DNA from: Porticoccaceae bacterium UBA1989
Lineage (GTDB): Bacteria; Pseudomonadota; Gammaproteobacteria; Pseudomonadales; Porticoccaceae
Reading direction: 5' to 3'
Length of the DNA: 18,643 bases
Assembly (NCBI GenBank): GCA_002335945.1
Contig: DDDD01000014.1
Span: 1-18,643 of the forward strand
A model generated the notes under the pieces. The model saw only the letters and a list, made by a program, of their open reading frames with translations. It made no database searches and was not told the DNA's origin. Both the position numbers and the translations under genes were made by a program. Shown here in pieces: positions 14,324 to 18,643 of the stretch; position 1 is the stretch's first letter; every line of letters begins with the position of its first letter.

Positions 14324-15838
14324 TTATTCTGCGGCTGTACTCGGCGATTTATTCTTCAAAAAATACACCATCGGCGTCACGGCCAATACAATCCACATCA
14401 TCAACTTAAAGTCATTGATATAGGCAATGGTCGCAGCCTGTCGATTGATCTCGGCGTCTATCGATAGAAGCATTGCTGCGGTCTCGTTATTAAGTGCCTG
14501 TGGGAGTTGTTGCAGCCCAAGCCCGAAGGTGTATGGGGTGATGTTTTCTGCGAGATAAGAATGTTGCATCTGAATATTGCGCGCAAACAATGCAAACACA
14601 ATGGATACGCCAATACTGCTGCCCATATTACGCACTAGGCTAAAGATGCCAGCAGCCTCGGCGCGATATTCTGGGGCGAGAGTTATGTAGGCCATATTGG
14701 CCAGGGGCATAAACACAAAGCCGAGACCAAAGCCCTGCAGTATGCCAGTGTTTATGATCATGTATTTGGGCACAACAGTGTCGAAATTACACATCAGATG
14801 GAGCGAGTAAGCGGTGACTAGCAAGCCAAATAGAACCATGCTGCGAGAGTCGAATCGTTGACTCAACTTGGTGACGGCAATCATCGATACCACGGTCCCG
14901 ATGCCTCTTGGTGCCAGGATCATCCCCGTATCAAGCACCGGATAGCCCATCAGATTTTGCATGTAGGGGGGGAGCAAGGCCATCGTTGCCAGTAGTATTA
15001 GGCCGATGGAAAACATAAAGCTCAGAGCAGCCACAAAATTGCGGTCGCGCATAATCGCTGGAGTGATAAAGGGATCTTTGGCAACGCGGGTGTGGGTGAC
15101 ATATACCCATAGAGCGCCCAGAGTGAGGGCACAGTAAAACTGTATTTCTCCAGACTCCAGCCAATAAAGATGATGACCTCGGTCCAGTATTAATTGAATA
15201 CTGGCAATAAAAATTGCCAGAGCAAAAAAGCCCAATTTATCAAAGGGTCGCTCGACTCTTTTTGACTCCGGCATCAGGGTTAAAATAACAATAAAAGCCA
15301 GTACGCCGAGCGGCAAATTAATATAAAAAACCCAGCGCCAAGAATAGTGTTCGGTCAAAAACCCACCCAGTACAGGTCCGAGTATGGGTCCGATCATCAC
15401 GCTAACGGCCCAAAACGCCATTGCCCGACTCTGATCTTCTTGGCGATTAATATCCAATAGAATGGACTGGGACAGGGGAACTAAGGCGGCACCAAAAAAA
15501 CCCTGCAGCACACGAAACAGAATCATCTCATTGAGAGAGTTAGCAACGCCACAGAGGCCCGATGCAACGGTGAAACCAACCACGGAAATTAGCACCACAT
15601 TCTTTTGTCCGTAGCGGCCAGACAGCCAGCCCACGGGCAGTGTCATAATGGCCGAAGCAACAATATAGGAGGTGAGTACCCAGGCCAGCTGTTCCTGGGT
15701 GGCCGAGAGGCTGCCCTGCATATGGGGCAGTGCGACATTGGCGATCGTGGTGTCGATCATCTGCATGATCGCAGCCAGCATTACAGCGAACGTTAGCGCG
15801 GTTTTTACCCCAGGGCTTAACTCAATGTTGGCAGACAT
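14324..15838 (-). CDS. emrB: EmrB-like DHA2 multidrug efflux MFS transporter
   Basis: A 504-residue, 14-helix proton-driven drug exporter of the DHA2 group. TM1 carries MIDTTIANVALP with Asp29 (motif D1), motif A is GWLSGRYGQK (70-79), and motif C is GPILGPVLGGFL followed by YSWRWVFYINLPLG, typical of EmrB. It starts 3 bases after the EmrA-like gene stops, so the two are translationally linked and should form a pump that works with a TolC-type channel encoded elsewhere. Expression is probably controlled by the MarR protein at the head of the operon. The drug range cannot be predicted. Confidence 0.93.
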   Translation of the reverse strand: MSANIELSPGVKTALTFAVMLAAIMQMIDTTIANVALPHMQGSLSATQEQLAWVLTSYIVASAIMTLPVGWLSGRYGQKNVVLISVVGFTVASGLCGVANSLNEMILFRVLQGFFGAALVPLSQSILLDINRQEDQSRAMAFWAVSVMIGPILGPVLGGFLTEHYSWRWVFYINLPLGVLAFIVILTLMPESKRVERPFDKLGFFALAIFIASIQLILDRGHHLYWLESGEIQFYCALTLGALWVYVTHTRVAKDPFITPAIMRDRNFVAALSFMFSIGLILLATMALLPPYMQNLMGYPVLDTGMILAPRGIGTVVSMIAVTKLSQRFDSRSMVLFGLLVTAYSLHLMCNFDTVVPKYMIINTGILQGFGLGFVFMPLANMAYITLAPEYRAEAAGIFSLVRNMGSSIGVSIVFALFARNIQMQHSYLAENITPYTFGLGLQQLPQALNNETAAMLLSIDAEINRQAATIAYINDFKLMMWIVLAVTPMVYFLKNKSPSTAAE

Positions 15839-15841
15839 TAA

Positions 15842-16864
15842 TTAGTTGATCCAGGGCAGCTGACGGCGATGTTCGGTGTCAACACTAACCAGTGCGCTCA
15901 TTCCTGGGGTCAATAAAATGGGTGCTAGATTTTTTTCGATACTGAGTTTTACACCAACTCGCTGGACTATTTTTACCCAGTTACCCGAGCTGTTTTGTGC
16001 AGGTAACAATGAAAATTCAGAACCGGTACCTGGAGTAATGCTTTGAACAGTTGCCTGCCACTCGAGGTCGGGGTAGGTATCAACGGAAATCGTGGCCGCT
16101 TGGCCGGCACGCAGATGGGTTAAATCGGTTTCTTTAAAATTCGCTTCAACCCAGATATTACTGCTATCTACCAGACTAAATAGCGGTGCTCCAGCAATAA
16201 TATATTCACCCCTATTCATATTCAGGTTTGCGATCATACCGGAAGAGGGAGCGACAATTTCAATATGGCTCAGATTTAGTTTGGCCTGATCCAGCTCTGC
16301 CAGTGCCAGTAAATAATTTGGGTGCTCCTGCAGGGGGAGGTCTAAGCTAATCAGGCGAGCTTCTACCGCTAGTAATGCCTGAGTGGTTACCTGTTCTTCA
16401 TTGAGTGCATCTTGGTAGTCATACTTTGCATGGGCCACCTGCACCTCAGATACGGCATTGTTTTCAAGCGCCTTACTCAGACGGTTGTACTCGCCGAGAT
16501 AAAACGTCTGCTGAGTTTTGGCTTTATTTAAATCTGCCAGTTTATTGAAATAGTCTGCCTTGAGACTCTCTAGGTCGCCACCGACCTTGACCAAATTAGC
16601 CTCGGCTCGAATTAACGCAATCTGATAGGGCTGATCATCGACACGAAACAGCACATCGCCAGCTTCTACGCGACTGTTATCAGTAACTAAAACCTCAACC
16701 ACTTTGGCCGAAACCTCACTGCTAATCGACACCATATTCGCCTTGAGATAGGCATTGTCTGTTTCCACATGACGACCGCCGATCATGTAAATCCATAGTC
16801 CGATTAACACTAAAACGGCTGGGCCCAACCAAATGGTCAGGTTATTTTTATTATTTTCTGACAT
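15842..16864 (-). CDS. emrA: EmrA-like membrane-fusion protein
   Basis: A 340-residue HlyD-family adaptor that would bridge the EmrB-like pump and an outer-membrane channel. It has a short cytoplasmic end, one anchor helix (~11-28), the ETDNAYLKANMVSISSEVSA motif (34-53) typical of EmrA, a first lipoyl half with VEAGDVLFRVDDQPYQIAL (~66-84), a helical hairpin (~85-195), a second lipoyl half (IVAPSSGMIANLNMNRGEYI) and a beta-barrel with GSEFSLLPAQNSSGNWVKIV, the EmrA/FarA signature. It lies 15 bases after marR and 3 bases before emrB. EmrA of E. coli is longer (390 residues); the coiled-coil here is shorter. Confidence 0.92.
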   Translation of the reverse strand: MSENNKNNLTIWLGPAVLVLIGLWIYMIGGRHVETDNAYLKANMVSISSEVSAKVVEVLVTDNSRVEAGDVLFRVDDQPYQIALIRAEANLVKVGGDLESLKADYFNKLADLNKAKTQQTFYLGEYNRLSKALENNAVSEVQVAHAKYDYQDALNEEQVTTQALLAVEARLISLDLPLQEHPNYLLALAELDQAKLNLSHIEIVAPSSGMIANLNMNRGEYIIAGAPLFSLVDSSNIWVEANFKETDLTHLRAGQAATISVDTYPDLEWQATVQSITPGTGSEFSLLPAQNSSGNWVKIVQRVGVKLSIEKNLAPILLTPGMSALVSVDTEHRRQLPWIN

Positions 16865-16879
16865 GATTAATTAACCTAT

Positions 16880-17329
16880 TTAAATATTTTCATGACTATC
16901 TTGAGATGACAAATTCTGACGTACCCGCAACATCAAACGGATCAATTGATCCCGTTCCTGTGCGGATAGCCCATGTAGTGCGGTGGCTCTAACTTCTTTT
17001 ACGATCGCCTTAATATCAGACATGACGGGGTCGATTTTGGCGGTCAGATAAACCCGCTTAGCGCGGCGATCCTCTGGGTCTGGCTTACGAACCACCCAGC
17101 CGTCCCGTTCAAGCCTGTCTAATAATCCTGTCATGGTAATGGCTGTGACATCAGCAATATCAGCCAATGTACGTTGCTGTACTCCATTTTCGCGGATTAG
17201 TGCTACCAGCACCGACCACTGAGAACGGGTTAGATTAAAGGTCTGAGCACGGCGATCAAACTCCCAACGTAGCATTCTTGCAACGTCATGGATAACAAAG
17301 CCGAGAGTGTCATTGTCTAATTTAGTCAT
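16880..17329 (-). CDS. MarR-family transcriptional repressor of the efflux operon
   Basis: A 149-residue winged-helix regulator. The DNA-binding part (~30-100) shows TRSQWSVLVALIRENGVQQR, then TLADIADVTAITMTGLLDRL and the wing DPEDRRAKRVYLT with the conserved D-x-R-x-x-x-R pattern. The flanking helices form the dimer interface. As first gene of marR-emrA-emrB it most likely represses its own operon and is released by a small-molecule ligand, as is known for EmrR/MprA. This is supported by the promoter with overlapping dyad just upstream. The ribosome site before the ATG is poor. Confidence 0.92.
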   Translation of the reverse strand: MTKLDNDTLGFVIHDVARMLRWEFDRRAQTFNLTRSQWSVLVALIRENGVQQRTLADIADVTAITMTGLLDRLERDGWVVRKPDPEDRRAKRVYLTAKIDPVMSDIKAIVKEVRATALHGLSAQERDQLIRLMLRVRQNLSSQDSHENI

Positions 17330-17364
17330 AGGCGGTGAGAGTAGGGGTAATTATGTATGGAGCT

Positions 17365-17394
17365 TATTGTAAGTATGCTAACTAAATTGGGCAA
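17365..17394 (-). promoter_or_regulatory. Sigma70 promoter with overlapping MarR-type dyad
   Basis: On the minus strand, TTGCCC (17389-17394), a 17-base spacer and TACAAT (17366-17371) form a good sigma70 promoter ending ~37 bases before marR. The spacer and -10 are overlapped by a partial dyad: TTTAGTTAG, CATA, CTTACAATA (17365-17386), with 6 of 9 positions symmetric. A repressor bound here would block RNA polymerase, which fits autorepression by MarR. Confidence 0.6.
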
Positions 17395-17456
17395 GATCAT
17401 TCTTCTTAAGACTTTTGAGTTAAAAAGAACGCGCTGGAACCGTAGGTGGGATAGTA

Positions 17457-17486
17457 TTGCGGTTGAAAAGAAGCTTCAGTTAGAAT
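17457..17486 (+). promoter_or_regulatory. Possible promoter of the DUF6122 gene
   Basis: TTGCGG (17457-17462), an 18-base spacer and TAGAAT (17481-17486) lie just before the small gene; AGGA (17495-17498) is a possible ribosome site 10 bases from the ATG. The -35 match is weak. Confidence 0.3.
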
Positions 17487-17508
17487 CAATAGTTAGGATC
17501 AATCTTTA

Positions 17509-17811
17509 ATGCTACATATCGGCCTGCACTTTATAGTCCCACTATTGGTGGCTTACCTATTCTTTACCAAGAATTGGACGTTCGCCTTTTTGATCATGAT
17601 GACGACCATGGTCGTGGATCTAGACCACCTATTAGCCGATCCAATCTATAATCCGACAAGGTGCAGTATTGGTTTTCATCCCTTGCATCAGCTGTGGCTA
17701 GTCGCGGTGTATGTTGCTCTGTGCTTTTTCCCTAAAACCAGACTTGTAGGTCTGGGCCTAACCATTCATATGGCGCTGGATGCGATAGATTGCCAGGTGA
17801 TGAACAGTTAA
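17509..17811 (+). CDS. Small DUF6122-type membrane protein
   Basis: A 100-residue inner-membrane protein with about four short hydrophobic segments (~5-19, ~24-36, ~62-74, ~79-93). It matches what I recall of DUF6122. Charged His and Asp residues are placed in or beside the membrane: His3, His7, D37-x-D39-H40, Asp44, His57, His60, H87-x-x-x-D91-x-x-D94. Such a set resembles the metal-ligand pattern of YdjM-like membrane hydrolases, but that link is inference. The gene is divergent from the marR operon and ends 15 bases from the convergent DUF6482 gene. Function unknown. Confidence 0.75.
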   Translation: MLHIGLHFIVPLLVAYLFFTKNWTFAFLIMMTTMVVDLDHLLADPIYNPTRCSIGFHPLHQLWLVAVYVALCFFPKTRLVGLGLTIHMALDAIDCQVMNS

Positions 17812-17826
17812 ACCATCTATGGTGAT

Positions 17827-18132
17827 TTAGTACAGATTGTTATCACCGAGGGGAACCTCTAACGCGTTAGTGTCTGGTTTCTCAGGGCCGCCGATCATTT
17901 CATCATAGGGGCTAGTATGTCTGAGTACGGTCTCTTTGGCGGATACATGCCTAAGGGCCTTTTGCAGTTCGATTACCTTGCTTGATTTAAGAAATGCACC
18001 CCTGTTATCCGCAATATAATACTCCTCCCCCTCAACCATGGCCGATACCATATAGAGGCTCAAATCCACCGAGTGGTAGATCAGCTTTTCGACGACAAAA
18101 TATTTTGCGAGCTTGTCAGCAGTCATTTTCAT
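17827..18132 (-). CDS. DUF6482 family small protein
   Basis: A 101-residue cytoplasmic protein matching what I recall of DUF6482: a short N-terminal helix (TADKLAKYFV), a strand pair (VDLSLYMVSAMVEGEEYYIAD), a helix with KVIELQKALRHV, and the C-terminal HTSPYDEMIGGPE segment that is the most recognisable part of the family. No function is known. Two Met codons (18130-18132 and 18124-18126) could start it; neither has a strong ribosome site, though GGTAAC lies 5 bases before the first. It is read in the same direction as the MAPEG gene but is separated from it by an intrinsic terminator. Confidence 0.75.
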   Translation of the reverse strand: MKMTADKLAKYFVVEKLIYHSVDLSLYMVSAMVEGEEYYIADNRGAFLKSSKVIELQKALRHVSAKETVLRHTSPYDEMIGGPEKPDTNALEVPLGDNNLY

Positions 18133-18170
18133 TATTGGTTACCGATTCTCAATGTGATTTTTGGTTAACA

Positions 18171-18193
18171 AAAAACCCTCCGAAGAGGGCTTT
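18171..18193 (-). terminator. UUCG-loop intrinsic terminator after the MAPEG gene
   Basis: Read on the minus strand the RNA is CCCTC, loop TTCG, GAGGG, then TTTTTTG. A C(UUCG)G tetraloop closed by a 5-bp GC-rich stem and six U is a very stable terminator. It ends the MAPEG transcript before the DUF6482 gene. Confidence 0.85.
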
Positions 18194-18199
18194 CGATCT

Positions 18200-18219
18200 G
18201 GCACTCTATAATTAGTGCC
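18200..18219 (-). repeat. Hairpin in the MAPEG 3' untranslated region
   Basis: GGCACT (18200-18205) and AGTGCC (18214-18219) form a perfect 6-bp stem with an 8-base loop. A further perfect repeat TAACCA/TGGTTA (18232-18237 and 18243-18248) overlaps the MAPEG stop codon. They could protect the transcript end. Confidence 0.5.
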
Positions 18220-18245
18220 TTAGACCCAATTTAACCATTCACTGG

Positions 18246-18623
18246 TTATACTAAATTTACCGCCATCGAGATCATGCAAAAAATGCTTCCCATCCACACC
18301 AGCGACCTCATGTGCGAGCCGCCAGACATATAGATAGGCACATAAACAACTCGCAGGCCTAACCAAATAGTGGCTAGCTGGAGGTTATCGACGTCCATCT
18401 GCATAGACAGTAGGCACAGAGCTAGAAAAGCAGGCAGGCTTTCCTGCAAGTTTATTTTTGCTCTGTCCACACGACGTATCAGTGGGGTAGTGTCTATTTC
18501 TTCTTCACGGCTAGTTAGCAGGTAGGAAAAATTCTTGCGGTTGAGTACCATAGGTATTAGCCAAATTTGCACCAATACTAGGGCAAGAGTGGCAACGATG
18601 AGGGTAGACATTGAATCAGGCAT
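18246..18623 (-). CDS. MAPEG-family membrane protein
   Basis: A 125-residue protein with four predicted helices (~7-26, ~60-75, ~80-97, ~105-124), the size and plan of the bacterial MAPEG family (membrane-associated proteins in eicosanoid and glutathione metabolism). The RRVDRAKINLQESLPAFLA segment (50-68) corresponds to the R-A-x-x-N-x-x-E-x-x-x-x-F motif conserved in the family and used for glutathione binding in studied members. Whether this bacterial member has glutathione transferase activity is not known. AAAGGAA ends 7 bases before the ATG and fixes the start. It is transcribed alone or from upstream of the window and is closed by a UUCG terminator. Confidence 0.88.
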   Translation of the reverse strand: MPDSMSTLIVATLALVLVQIWLIPMVLNRKNFSYLLTSREEEIDTTPLIRRVDRAKINLQESLPAFLALCLLSMQMDVDNLQLATIWLGLRVVYVPIYMSGGSHMRSLVWMGSIFCMISMAVNLV

Positions 18624-18630
18624 GATCGCG

Positions 18631-18637
18631 TTCCTTT
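18631..18637 (-). promoter_or_regulatory. Ribosome binding site for the MAPEG gene
   Basis: AAAGGAA on the minus strand, 7 bases before the ATG at 18623, selects this Met over Met5 of the reading frame. Confidence 0.65.
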
Positions 18638-18643
18638 TTTATT

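Noticed and set aside
13306..17329. LysR, EmrAB and MarR as one four-gene operon
   Set aside because: The 112-base gap before lysR holds its own ribosome site and LysR-box-like sequence, so separate control is at least as likely; only marR-emrA-emrB is supported as an operon.
18207..18212. TATAAT on the plus strand as a promoter
   Set aside because: No -35 at a suitable distance, and it would read antisense into the MAPEG gene; it is better explained as the loop of the GGCACT/AGTGCC hairpin.

Overview
The window is chromosomal DNA of a Gram-negative bacterium. Outer-membrane and periplasmic proteins, a lipoprotein, EmrAB- and MacAB-like envelope transporters, and the small families DUF6482, DUF6122 and MAPEG all fit a free-living, probably marine gammaproteobacterium of the Cellvibrionales/Spongiibacteraceae sort. 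That placement is inferred from protein style only, since there is no rRNA. Genes are tightly packed, with no insertion sequence, tRNA, phage gene or CRISPR array. The layout reads as ordinary core/accessory chromosome.

Left part (1-6736, + strand). The window opens inside a molybdenum hydroxylase large subunit (IorB/aldehyde dehydrogenase type, start missing), which ends before an intrinsic terminator at 1481-1513. A monoheme cytochrome c lipoprotein follows; it could accept electrons from such an enzyme. Next is a four-gene operon for a MacAB-like ABC export system: membrane-fusion adaptor, ATPase, and two related FtsX/MacB-type permeases. Here the usual MacB fusion is split into separate subunits. 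The ATPase carries an odd tail of six five-residue repeats.

Middle (6845-13236). A minus-strand group runs DUF1330 protein, glyoxalase-like VOC protein, and a 760-residue outer-membrane barrel with a CBM9-like N-terminus (DUF5916 type). A 367-bp intergenic region holding a 29-bp palindrome separates it from a divergent ATP/ADP-translocase-like MFS carrier. The carrier is followed by an enoyl-thioester-reductase-like (MECR/ETR) oxidoreductase that, unexpectedly, starts with a Sec signal peptide. A strong terminator follows it.

Right part (13306-18623). On the minus strand a MarR-EmrA-EmrB drug-efflux operon is read from a recognisable sigma70 promoter overlapped by a partial dyad, as expected for MarR autorepression. 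A LysR regulator gene lies just downstream with its own candidate LysR box. The window ends with a tiny membrane protein (DUF6122, + strand), a DUF6482 protein and a MAPEG-family membrane protein (both minus), with a UUCG-loop terminator between the last two.

I did not find a clearly new multi-gene defence or mobile system. The best leads are the signal-peptide-bearing enoyl reductase, the 29-bp palindrome, the pentapeptide tail on the ABC ATPase, and the paired regulatory repeats upstream of lysR.
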